From Peptostreptococcus faecalis (GTDB lineage: Bacteria > Bacillota > Clostridia > Peptostreptococcales > Peptostreptococcaceae): a DNA stretch of 32,700 nucleotides. A model generated the notes under the pieces. The model saw only the letters and a program-made list of their open reading frames with translations, ran no database searches and was not told the DNA's origin. Position numbers and translations under genes: made by a program. The stretch lies in assembly GCF_900240845.1 (NCBI RefSeq), contig NZ_OERU01000009.1:1-32700 (forward strand), given 5' to 3'. Of this stretch, positions 23,796-31,486 are shown in pieces; the stretch's first letter is position 1; every line of letters starts with the position of its first letter.

Positions 23796-23975
23796 TTACA
23801 ATACTTTCTTAATCCTTTTTTCTGCAGTTTCTCGGTCTAACATAATAATTCGTCCGCAGTTATTACACTTAAATTTCACATCAGCACCAGTTCTCGTAAT
23901 AGTAAATTCCTTACTACCACATGCGTGCGGCTTTTTAAGTTCAACAATGTCACCAATTTGTATATCACGTGGCAT
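23796..23975 (-). CDS. DUF951 small zinc-ribbon-like protein
   Basis: A 59-residue protein starting MPRDIQIGDIVELKKPHACG and ending in EKRIKKVL. It has the DUF951 pattern: an early HACG and a CNNCGR pair, which together could hold a zinc ion, and basic C-terminal helix. DUF951 proteins are common in Firmicutes, resemble small SH3-like and zinc-ribbon nucleic-acid-binding proteins, and have no agreed function. The ATG at 23975 has GGGGG upstream. It follows DUF3343 by 11 bases and is the last gene of the yedF cluster before a strong hairpin. Confidence 0.88.
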   Translation of the reverse strand: MPRDIQIGDIVELKKPHACGSKEFTITRTGADVKFKCNNCGRIIMLDRETAEKRIKKVL

Positions 23976-23986
23976 AGTTGTTCCCC

Positions 23987-24253
23987 CTAATCTTCTATTT
24001 TAACAGCATTTTTCTTTCCATCTTCATCTTTAGTAATGTGAAAAATACCTCTTCTATCTAAATTGTTCTCACTCATTATAGCATTTACTTTATCAATTTC
24101 TTCATATTCGAATTTAATCGATAATCCACAACTTGCAGTAATTTCTCTAGGAGTTGGAAGTGTCAAAAACTTTAATCCAGCCTCTTTAAGTAATTTTTCT
24201 GTTCTAATTGCATGATGAGTGGAGTTAAAAGAAATTAAATAAAAATCATTCAT
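23987..24253 (-). CDS. DUF3343 protein
   Basis: An 88-residue protein of the DUF3343 family. The sequence includes NSTHHAIRTEKLLKEAG and LTLPTPREITASCGLSIKF, the PTPREITASCG segment being the family hallmark with a conserved Cys. In other genomes DUF3343 often lies beside yedF and a cysteine-desulfurase-like gene in selenium-linked loci, so a role in sulfur or selenium handling is a reasonable guess. It begins 13 bases after yedF and shares its transcript. Function is not established. Confidence 0.85.
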   Translation of the reverse strand: MNDFYLISFNSTHHAIRTEKLLKEAGLKFLTLPTPREITASCGLSIKFEYEEIDKVNAIMSENNLDRRGIFHITKDEDGKKNAVKIED

Positions 24254-24266
24254 ATCTTACTCCTAC

Positions 24267-24872
24267 CTATATTGTTATTAATTTTGAAGCGGATTTCATA
24301 GTTTCCACAATTGTGTACATATTTGTAATACTTCCAACTTGTAGATTTTCCTTCAATCCGTAATATTCTAGACAAGTTCCACAAGATAATATTTCCACTC
24401 CACTATCTTCCATTCTCTTAAGGTGTTCTATAGTAGCTTCATTTTTAGCTGATAGCTCTACTCCACCATTTATTAACATAATTGTACTAGGCAGTGGAGT
24501 TGCTTCGCTAAGTGCAAATAAAAATCCTTTTATTAACACTTCACCTAACTCGTCATTTCCACTTCCCATTTTATTACTCTTTATCAAAACAACTTCATTA
24601 CTTGTTGAAATATCACACTTTATATCTTCATCGGCTATATCAATTTTAGTACTTTCGCCTTTAGTTATACGTATTATTTTTTCGTCATCAGTATCTTTTA
24701 TTACTTCTGCTACTGCCTTTACTGATTTTGCGAACTTCAATATATTTTCTTTAGGAGCAACGTCATCTACAGTCACTTCTACTATTCCTTCTGAAATACT
24801 CTCTAATGCCTTTTTCGTTTCTATAACTGGTAATGGACACGCCATACCCTTTGCATCTACTTTTATAGTCAT
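24267..24872 (-). CDS. yedF: Sulfurtransferase-like selenium metabolism protein YedF
   Basis: A 201-residue two-domain protein. The N-terminal TusA/SirA domain carries GMACPLPVIETKKAL with the CPxP motif and its sulfur-accepting cysteine. The C-terminal half, from about 90, is DsrE-like, with FLFALSEATPLPSTIMLINGG-like strands and a second conserved cysteine pair at EILSCGTCLEYYGL. This fusion is the family known as selenium metabolism YedF, found near selD, though no selD, selA or selB is in the window. The ATG at 24872 has ATGGAGGAAA upstream. First gene of yedF-DUF3343-DUF951, divergent from the GerMN/desulfurase pair. Confidence 0.88.
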   Translation of the reverse strand: MTIKVDAKGMACPLPVIETKKALESISEGIVEVTVDDVAPKENILKFAKSVKAVAEVIKDTDDEKIIRITKGESTKIDIADEDIKCDISTSNEVVLIKSNKMGSGNDELGEVLIKGFLFALSEATPLPSTIMLINGGVELSAKNEATIEHLKRMEDSGVEILSCGTCLEYYGLKENLQVGSITNMYTIVETMKSASKLITI

Positions 24873-24916
24873 AATTTATTTCCTCCATAAAATAAATAAT
24901 TTTATCTTACAAATAT

Positions 24917-24925
24917 ATAATAACA
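24917..24925 (-). promoter_or_regulatory. Candidate extended -10 of yedF
   Basis: Minus strand TGTTATTAT (24925-24917) fits an extended -10 and lies 45 bases before the yedF start. The -35 region is weak. Confidence 0.4.
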
Positions 24926-25081
24926 CATTCCATCCAGTATTTACAGAAAAATTAATAAATTTTAAACATAAAGATACCATTTATGAAAACGTTTATATTG
25001 AGTGTATTGCAATAACTAGACATTATTGGTGATACAACTAACAATGTTATGCGTATAATTATGCTATTATTTTACAGTATG

Positions 25082-25090
25082 TGATATAAT
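25082..25090 (+). promoter_or_regulatory. Extended -10 promoter of the GerMN gene
   Basis: TGATATAAT is an extended -10 with a perfect TATAAT, 61 bases before the start codon. It would drive the lipoprotein and the desulfurase together. Confidence 0.55.
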
Positions 25091-25150
25091 ATACACAAGT
25101 TAAATAAATTAATTTAACTTAAACCGTTAATCTGATAGGAGGTTATATAT

Positions 25151-25741
25151 ATGAAGATCAACAGTAAATCAAAAGCGCTATTGGCGTCAGGATTGTTGAT
25201 TATTTCTACTTCTCTAGCTGGATGTAGTAATACTCAACAGGAACCTGCAAAGCAAGAAACTCAACAAGAGCAGACTAAAAATGAAGAAACTCAACAAAAC
25301 GAAAATGTTGAACAAAAGGAAAATGAAAATAAAGACAATTCTACATCTAATAATACAGACAAGAAACAAGCTGAAATAACTTATTATACGTTTGATATTA
25401 ATTCAGAAAAAATGACTCCTCATACTAAAAAGGTAGATGAGGTGAGCGTAGGAAATATAATTACTGAATTAGTAAAAGAAAAAGTTCTTCCTGAAGGAAC
25501 TAAAGTAAACACTGCAAAAGTTAATGAAGTAGATGGTGTTAGAATTATTTCTGTTGACGTAAACAGTAACTTTATAAATTTTGATCAAGGTTCTAGTTCA
25601 GAACTATTAACACTACAGGCTTTTGCTAACAGTTTAATTAAATCTTTCCATGTTGAAAAAGTTAAATTAACAGTAGATGGTAAAAACTATTCAAGTGGAC
25701 ACATTGTTCTTGAAGAAGGAGAATATTTAAATTTTAAATAA
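25151..25741 (+). CDS. GerMN-domain lipoprotein
   Basis: Predicted surface lipoprotein of 196 residues. The signal peptide ends in SLAGC with lipidation at Cys25. It is followed by a low-complexity Gln/Glu/Asn/Lys linker (about 27-75) and a single GerMN domain (about 77-196), seen as TYYTFDINSEKM, SVGNIITELVKE, VRIISVDVNSNF, ELLTLQAFANSLI and VKLTVDGKNY. GerMN domains occur in spore germination protein GerM and in other envelope lipoproteins; their ligand is unknown. It lies 24 bases upstream of the desulfurase and appears co-transcribed with it, though no functional link is known. Shine-Dalgarno AGGAGG is upstream of the ATG. Confidence 0.85.
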   Translation: MKINSKSKALLASGLLIISTSLAGCSNTQQEPAKQETQQEQTKNEETQQNENVEQKENENKDNSTSNNTDKKQAEITYYTFDINSEKMTPHTKKVDEVSVGNIITELVKEKVLPEGTKVNTAKVNEVDGVRIISVDVNSNFINFDQGSSSELLTLQAFANSLIKSFHVEKVKLTVDGKNYSSGHIVLEEGEYLNFK

Positions 25742-25765
25742 TAAATAAGGGGTGATTTAATTAAA

Positions 25766-26914
25766 ATGATTTATTTAGATAATGCTGCTACAACATTCCC
25801 AAAGCCTGAATCAGTATATACATCTATGGACGAATGTATGAGAACTTATTGTGCCAACCCTGGTAGATCTGGACATAAAATGGCAATAGAATCTGCAAGA
25901 GCTGTTGAAGATTCAAGATCTTTAGTTGCTAAATTGTTTAATATTGACAATCCAATGAATGTTGTATTTACGTTTAATGCAACAGATTCTCTGAATCTTG
26001 CTATAAAGGGTTTTTTAAATCCAGGAGATCACGTAATTACTACTACAATGGAACATAATTCTGTTCTTAGACCAATAATGGAATTAGAAAAAATTGGAGT
26101 TGAGCATACATTTGTACAGGCTGATACAGAAGGATTTGTTAATCCTAAAGATATCGAATCTTCTATAAAAGAAAATACAACTCTAATTGTAACTACACAC
26201 GCATCAAATGTAGTAGGAACTTTAGTCGATATAAAAGAAATTGGGGAAATAGCAAAAAAACATAATATAAAGTATTTAATAGATGCATCTCAATCTGCTG
26301 GTATATATGATATAGATGTAAAAGCTATAAATGCAAATATGATAGCTCTTCCTGGTCACAAAGGATTGCTCGGGCCACAAGGGACAGGAATATTGTATGT
26401 AGAAGATGAAATCAGACTAAGAAGTCAAAGAGAAGGTGGTACAGGCAGCCAATCAGAGGAAATTGTACAGCCTGATTTATATCCAGACAAGTATGAGTCT
26501 GGAACTCACAATACCCCTGGAATAGTCGGTCTTGGTGCCGGAGTAGAATTTATTCTAAGCACTGGAATCGATAAAATCAGAGAACATGAAGAATATTTAT
26601 CTCAATATATGATAGATGAATTTTTAAAAATTCCTGGAGTGAAATTATACGGACCTAAAGATTCAAAAAAGAGAGCTGCTGTAATAGCAATAAACATAAA
26701 TGATGTGGATTCAGGAGAAATATCATTTAGATTAAATAGTGAATTTGACATCGCTACTAGATCTGGAATACACTGTGCTCCTCTTGCACATAAATCTATC
26801 GGAACATTAGAACAAGGTGCTGTAAGATTCAGTTTAGGATTCTTTAACACAAAGGAAGACGTAGATAAAGCAATTGAAGCTTTAAAGAAAATTTCATCTG
26901 ATTATGTAAAATAG
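25766..26914 (+). CDS. Cysteine desulfurase-like PLP enzyme (selenium-associated type)
   Basis: Class V aminotransferase fold, 382 residues. It releases sulfur (or selenium) from cysteine or selenocysteine through a persulfide. Motifs are YLDNAATTFPKPESVY, TFNATDSLNLAIKGFL, TTMEHNSVLRP, THASNVVGTLVDIKEI, and the PLP lysine in ALPGHKGLLGPQGTG (GHKG, the class V site). The catalytic Cys lies in RSGIHCAPLAHKSIGT. The AMLPGHKG-like start and EGGTGSQSEE segment fit the TIGR01977-type desulfurases often found near yedF and DUF3343, both of which are divergent and about 1 kb away here. It is not a typical IscS/NifS, and no iscU gene is near. Confidence 0.85.
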   Translation: MIYLDNAATTFPKPESVYTSMDECMRTYCANPGRSGHKMAIESARAVEDSRSLVAKLFNIDNPMNVVFTFNATDSLNLAIKGFLNPGDHVITTTMEHNSVLRPIMELEKIGVEHTFVQADTEGFVNPKDIESSIKENTTLIVTTHASNVVGTLVDIKEIGEIAKKHNIKYLIDASQSAGIYDIDVKAINANMIALPGHKGLLGPQGTGILYVEDEIRLRSQREGGTGSQSEEIVQPDLYPDKYESGTHNTPGIVGLGAGVEFILSTGIDKIREHEEYLSQYMIDEFLKIPGVKLYGPKDSKKRAAVIAININDVDSGEISFRLNSEFDIATRSGIHCAPLAHKSIGTLEQGAVRFSLGFFNTKEDVDKAIEALKKISSDYVK

Positions 26915-26936
26915 TTGATTAAATTAGTCAGATTAT

Positions 26937-26996
26937 AAAAAAAGCACCATTGATCAATTTTACTGTAAAGTAAATATTGTTCAATGGTGCTTTTTT
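26937..26996. terminator. Bidirectional terminator of desulfurase and rsmG
   Basis: Arms AAAAAAAGCACCATTGA and TCAATGGTGCTTTTTT, with a second short stem inside, give a hairpin with A and T runs on both sides. It serves the plus-strand desulfurase (22 bases after its stop) and the minus-strand mnmE-mnmG-rsmG operon (85 bases after rsmG). Confidence 0.85.
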
Positions 26997-27080
26997 CATT
27001 TTTATCTTTTTTGATTTTTTATTATGTAAATTATATTGCTGACTACTAACGCATATTATAGTACATTCTTAATATGATTC

Positions 27081-27815
27081 TTACAGCGGACTTTTAGCTG
27101 GTGTTCCAGCTTTTCTTGGATATTTGTTAGGAGTCTTTTTTATTTTTTTGAATACCAATATATTGTGATTCAATTCTTCATCTGGAAGAGATACATCTAT
27201 TTTTTCTACCATTTCAACACCTAAAATATTCATTGCTTTTTTAGCTTCCGATAGCTCTTTGTCAACATTAGGTCCTTTAAGACATATAAAGAAGCCTCCT
27301 ATCTTGACGTATGGTACACATAATTCCAGCAGTACTGGCAGGTTTGCTACAGCTCTAGCTGTTGATATATCATATTTTTCTCTATGATTTTTATCTTTTG
27401 CAATATCCTCAGCTCTTCCATGTACATACTCTATATCTTCAAATTCCAAGCCTTCTCCCACTGCCTTTAAAAAGTTTATTCTTTTATTTAAAGAGTCTAA
27501 TAAAGTCAACTTTAGAGTCGGATTACATATCTTATATGGAAACCCAGGAAATCCAGCTCCAGTTCCTACATCAATGACAGACATATTATCTTTTATATAT
27601 CCTTCTTTTAAGATAGCTACTGAATCTAAAAAATGCTTAATATATACCTCTTTTTGCTCAGTAATACCAGTTAAATTCATAACTTTGTTATATTCTACTA
27701 GTATTTCTCTGTATTTTTCAAATCTATCTAGCATAATTTCATCTGGATTAATTCCGAAACTAACTAGTCCATTTCTTAATATATCTATATTTTCAGTTGA
27801 AGTTTCACTGTTCAT
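27081..27815 (-). CDS. rsmG: 16S rRNA m7G527 methyltransferase RsmG
   Basis: SAM-dependent enzyme that methylates G527 (E. coli numbering) of 16S rRNA; its loss gives low-level streptomycin resistance in many bacteria. The 244-residue protein has YNKVMNLTGITEQKEVYIKH, the SAM-binding IDVGTGAGFPGFPYKI, LLDSLNKRINFLKAV, VHGRAEDIA and the late STARAVANLPVLLEL and FFICLKGPN motifs, ending KYPRKAGTPAKSPL as in the family. It begins 3 bases after mnmG, with a weak GGTGG Shine-Dalgarno inside the mnmG end. Confidence 0.96.
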   Translation of the reverse strand: MNSETSTENIDILRNGLVSFGINPDEIMLDRFEKYREILVEYNKVMNLTGITEQKEVYIKHFLDSVAILKEGYIKDNMSVIDVGTGAGFPGFPYKICNPTLKLTLLDSLNKRINFLKAVGEGLEFEDIEYVHGRAEDIAKDKNHREKYDISTARAVANLPVLLELCVPYVKIGGFFICLKGPNVDKELSEAKKAMNILGVEMVEKIDVSLPDEELNHNILVFKKIKKTPNKYPRKAGTPAKSPL

Positions 27816-27818
27816 AAT

Positions 27819-29702
27819 TTATTTTCCACCTCTTCTTTTCTGTTCAAGGTATATCAACAGCACAGATATATCTGCCGGAGAAACACCTGATATTCTGGAT
27901 GCCTGACCTATTGAGGCTGGTTTTATTTCATTTAATTTTTGCTTTGCTTCTAATCTAAGCCCGTCTATTTCATCATAATTTAAGTCTTCATAAAGCTTTT
28001 TCTTTTCCAATTTTCTAAATTGGTCTATCTGCTTCATTTGTTTTGCTATATACCCTTCATATTTTGTCATTATTTCAGCCTGCTTTTTGACTTCATCAGA
28101 TATAGCTTCATCTCCATCTTTGCCTGCCAATTTTAATATTGAATAATCAATTTCAGGTCTTTTCAAAAATTCATATAAAGATAAACCATTATTTAAAGTA
28201 ACTAATCCTTTTTCTTCTAGTATTTCATTTATTTCATTAGGAGTTATTCTATCTGTTTTCAATCTTTCTATTTCTTCTTCTACTGCTTTTTTTTTGTTTA
28301 AATATCTGTTGTATCTTTCTTCGCTTACTAGACCTATGTCATACCCTCTTTGAGTAAGTCTCATATCTGCGTTATCCTGTCTAAGATATAGCCTGTATTC
28401 AGCTCTAGAAGTCATCATTCTATAAGGTTCATTTGTTCCCTTAGTCACCAAATCATCTATCAATACACCAATATATCCTTCAGATCTATCTATTACAAAA
28501 GGTTCTTCTCCTCTTATTTTAAGTACTGCATTTATTCCAGCAACCAACCCTTGAGCTGCAGCTTCTTCGTATCCAGAGGTTCCATTGAACTGACCTGCTG
28601 AAAATAGATTTTTTACTCCCTTTATTTCAAGATTTGACTTCAGTTGAGTAGGATCTATGCAGTCGTATTCAATTGCATATGCAGGTCTCATTATCTTTAC
28701 ATTTTCAAGCCCCTTTATAGATCTGTACATTTTTATCTGCATATCAAGAGGAAAACTAGTAGACACACCTTGAATGTACATTTCTTTATTATCTAGCCCT
28801 TCTGGTTCTATAAATAGTTGATGTGTTTCTTTATCAGAAAACTTAACTATCTTATCTTCTATAGACGGGCAGTATCTCGGACCTGTTCCTTCTATGTTTC
28901 CGCTATACATAGCACTTCTTGTGATATTTTCTTGGATAAGCTCTTTTGTATACGGTGTAGTTCTAGTCAAATAACACATTACTTGTTCTTTTTCTATATT
29001 GTCATTCATAAAAGAGAATGGTGTTACCTCTTCATCACCTGGTTGAGGTTGCATAACCGAAAAATCTATACTATCTCTATGCACTCTGGCTGGCGTACCT
29101 GTTTTAAACCTTCTCATAGACAGACCTAATTCAACTAAACTATCTGTAAGTTTTTTCGCATACCCAAAACCATTTGGACCTTCATCAAAAGTATCATGCC
29201 CTATAAATATAGTTGATTTTAAATATACCCCCGTCGCAAGTATTGTCATTTTAGCTCTATAGTTACATCCTAATCTAGTTGCTACTCCTGTCACTAGATT
29301 TCCTTCGTGTAGAATTTCTTCAACTTCATCCATAACTAAATCAAGATTTTCTTGATTTTCTATAGTTTCTTTCATTACTCTGTGGTATAAATTTTTATCT
29401 GTTTGTGCTCTTAGAGAATGTACAGCTGGTCCTTTTGCTGTATTTAGCATCTTGCTTTGTATATATGTCTTATCTATATTCAGCCCCATTTCCCCACCTA
29501 GAGCGTCTACTTCTTTCACCAATTGTCCCTTACCTGTTCCACCAATAGACGGATTGCACGCAAGAGCTGCTATTGCATCTAATGACAATGTTATCATTAA
29601 TGTCTTCATTCCCATTCTTGCTGATGCTAGTGCTGCTTCACATCCAGCATGACCTGCACCAACAACTATTATATCGTAATTTCCTGCTTCAAATTTTTCC
29701 AT
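27819..29702 (-). CDS. mnmG: tRNA uridine 5-carboxymethylaminomethyl enzyme MnmG
   Basis: FAD- and NADH-dependent partner of MnmE; together they make the cmnm5 group at wobble uridine 34 of certain tRNAs. At 627 residues it is of normal length. The FAD-binding motif [19 protein letters not shown] is at the start, then [44 protein letters not shown] (with the catalytic Cys), [13 protein letters not shown], and [16 protein letters not shown]; the C-terminal GidA-associated helical domain ends near [16 protein letters not shown]. The ATG at 29702 has AAAGGAA upstream. It follows mnmE by about 20 bases. Confidence 0.97.
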   Translation of the reverse strand: MEKFEAGNYDIIVVGAGHAGCEAALASARMGMKTLMITLSLDAIAALACNPSIGGTGKGQLVKEVDALGGEMGLNIDKTYIQSKMLNTAKGPAVHSLRAQTDKNLYHRVMKETIENQENLDLVMDEVEEILHEGNLVTGVATRLGCNYRAKMTILATGVYLKSTIFIGHDTFDEGPNGFGYAKKLTDSLVELGLSMRRFKTGTPARVHRDSIDFSVMQPQPGDEEVTPFSFMNDNIEKEQVMCYLTRTTPYTKELIQENITRSAMYSGNIEGTGPRYCPSIEDKIVKFSDKETHQLFIEPEGLDNKEMYIQGVSTSFPLDMQIKMYRSIKGLENVKIMRPAYAIEYDCIDPTQLKSNLEIKGVKNLFSAGQFNGTSGYEEAAAQGLVAGINAVLKIRGEEPFVIDRSEGYIGVLIDDLVTKGTNEPYRMMTSRAEYRLYLRQDNADMRLTQRGYDIGLVSEERYNRYLNKKKAVEEEIERLKTDRITPNEINEILEEKGLVTLNNGLSLYEFLKRPEIDYSILKLAGKDGDEAISDEVKKQAEIMTKYEGYIAKQMKQIDQFRKLEKKKLYEDLNYDEIDGLRLEAKQKLNEIKPASIGQASRISGVSPADISVLLIYLEQKRRGGK

Positions 29703-29724
29703 TCTGTTCCTTTCAAATCTTTCT

Positions 29725-31107
29725 CTATTTTCCTATACAAAAGTTTTGGAATATAGTATCTAATAAATCTTCAGATACCGTGTCTCCATTTATATATCCC
29801 AAACTATTCCATGCGTCTTTTAAATCTACTTCTATAAAATCATATGACATATTATCTTTCAATGCTGATATTGCATCTTCTATAGATGTCATTGCCTTAT
29901 ATATGGCATCTTTTTGTCTTGAATTTGTGACTAATATTTCTGATGAATTTGCTATATGCCCTTCAAATACCATTTTTTCTATTCTGTCGTGTAGAGTTTC
30001 TAGCCCTTGACCTTTTAATGCCGATATACTTATTATATTTTCTTCAAATACGTATTCTTTTATAGTATCTAAATTCAGTTTAGAATTTAAATCTATTTTA
30101 TTTATAATAGCTATAGTCTTGTTCTTATCTATATTTTTTAATATTTCCAAATCTTCTTTGTCGAGTTCTCTCGAATGATCCATTACAACCAAGATTAGAT
30201 CTGACTTTTTCATATGGTCTTTTGATTTTTCAACACCAATCTTTTCGACAACATCTTCTGTCTGTCTTATCCCTGCAGTGTCTACAATCTTTAATGGTAT
30301 TCCCTTAACATTCACAAATTCCTCTATCACATCTCTTGTTGTACCCGGAATATCAGTTACAATTGCTCTGTTCTCTCCCAAAATGAGGTTCATAAGAGAC
30401 GACTTTCCTACATTTGGTTTTCCAAGAATGGCTGTTTTTAAACCTTCTCTAAGTATTTTCCCAGTATCAGAGTTTTTATACATACTCACTACTTCTTTTT
30501 GTATATCCTCTGTTTTTTGAATAAGCTCTTTATAAGTAATAAACTCTATGTCCTCTTCAGGATAATCTATTGCAACTTCTACCTGTACGAGAACATCTGT
30601 TATATCATCTCTAAGATTTCTTATCTTTTTTGACAAGCTTCCTTCGAGCTGATTTTGAGCTATTTCATGCGATTGTTCGGTTTTTGCATTTATAATATCT
30701 ATTACTGCCTCTGCTTGAGACAAATCAATTCTTCCATTTAAAAAAGCTCTTTTTGTAAATTCACCTGGTTCGGCTATTCTTGCACCTTTTTTTAATGTTA
30801 GTTCTAATATCCTTCTTAAAGAAATAATGCCTCCATGGCAATTTATCTCAACAACATCCTCTGCTGTGTAGGAATTCGGACCCCTCATTACAGCTAATAA
30901 AACTTCATCTATCTTGCTTCCATCTTCATCCACAATATTTCCGTACACTAGAGTTCTATCATTATATTGATCTATAGATTCTCTATAGAATGGTTTGAAT
31001 ATACTCCTTGCTATCTCAGTAGATTTTATTCCACTGATTCTAATTATTCCTATTCCACCTTCTCCAGGAGCTGTAGCTATAGCAGCTATTGTATCATCTA
31101 TAAACAT
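29725..31107 (-). CDS. mnmE: tRNA modification GTPase MnmE
   Basis: GTPase partner of MnmG in tRNA U34 modification, 460 residues. The N-terminal folate-binding domain ([20 protein letters not shown], later [16 protein letters not shown]) is followed by a helical domain and an inserted G domain: G1 [11 protein letters not shown]2 [10 protein letters not shown]3 DTAGI, G4 NKID and G5 SALKG. The C-terminus is FCIGK, with the conserved catalytic Cys of the CxGK motif. All motifs are intact. The start is the ATG at 31107 with GGGAGG upstream. It begins the mnmE-mnmG-rsmG operon; in many Firmicutes jag, yidC, rnpA and rpmH precede it, but here a surface-protein gene does. Confidence 0.97.
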   Translation of the reverse strand: MFIDDTIAAIATAPGEGGIGIIRISGIKSTEIARSIFKPFYRESIDQYNDRTLVYGNIVDEDGSKIDEVLLAVMRGPNSYTAEDVVEINCHGGIISLRRILELTLKKGARIAEPGEFTKRAFLNGRIDLSQAEAVIDIINAKTEQSHEIAQNQLEGSLSKKIRNLRDDITDVLVQVEVAIDYPEEDIEFITYKELIQKTEDIQKEVVSMYKNSDTGKILREGLKTAILGKPNVGKSSLMNLILGENRAIVTDIPGTTRDVIEEFVNVKGIPLKIVDTAGIRQTEDVVEKIGVEKSKDHMKKSDLILVVMDHSRELDKEDLEILKNIDKNKTIAIINKIDLNSKLNLDTIKEYVFEENIISISALKGQGLETLHDRIEKMVFEGHIANSSEILVTNSRQKDAIYKAMTSIEDAISALKDNMSYDFIEVDLKDAWNSLGYINGDTVSEDLLDTIFQNFCIGK

Positions 31108-31176
31108 TTATACCTCCCTGTATATTTATCTATACCACCTAATAACTAGATCTTTATTATAAAAACATAATTTATT

Positions 31177-31185
31177 ATTATATCA
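31177..31185 (-). promoter_or_regulatory. Candidate extended -10 of the mnmE operon
   Basis: Minus strand TGATATAAT (31185-31177) is an extended -10 with a perfect hexamer, 70 bases before mnmE. The region is AT-rich and a second TATAAT occurs at 31161-31156, so the exact start is uncertain. Confidence 0.4.
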
Positions 31186-31305
31186 TAAAATATTCCTGTA
31201 CTACTTTTCATTCTAATTACTATACAAATTATTTTAATACAATTTTCTTATACCCAATAAATAAAAAAAGACTATACGTACATCAATTTTACAATTTTCA
31301 AAATT

Positions 31306-31346
31306 TATTCGTCTACAGTTTTCTTTTAATCTATTCATCTACGGTT
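31306..31346. repeat. Pair of 15-base direct repeats
   Basis: TATTCGTCTACAGTT (31306-31320) and TATTCATCTACGGTT (31332-31346) match at 13 of 15 bases and are 26 bases apart, about two and a half helical turns. They could bind a regulator upstream of mnmE, but nothing identifies it. Confidence 0.5.
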
Positions 31347-31403
31347 ATTCTTCTTAACTATTATAACAGATAAACAATTATATTTACTATATACTAGACA
31401 TAA

Positions 31404-31443
31404 AAATAAGAGGAACTATTATAAAAATAGCACCTCTTATTTA
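31404..31443 (-). terminator. Terminator of the surface-protein gene
   Basis: Arms AAATAAGAGG and CCTCTTATTT with an inner CTATT/AATAG stem, followed on the minus strand by an AT-rich tail. It lies 44 bases after the stop of the CWB2 protein. Confidence 0.7.
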
Positions 31444-31486
31444 TTCTAATTCATTATATCATTATTTCTAATATTTTGTATATAAG

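Larger units (their letters stand above)
31108..31403. other. AT-rich spacer between mnmE and the surface-protein gene
   Basis: No gene is supported. It contains the candidate mnmE promoter and two 15-base imperfect direct repeats (listed separately). Beyond these I see only AT-rich sequence. The jag, yidC and rnpA genes expected upstream of mnmE are absent. Confidence 0.6.
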
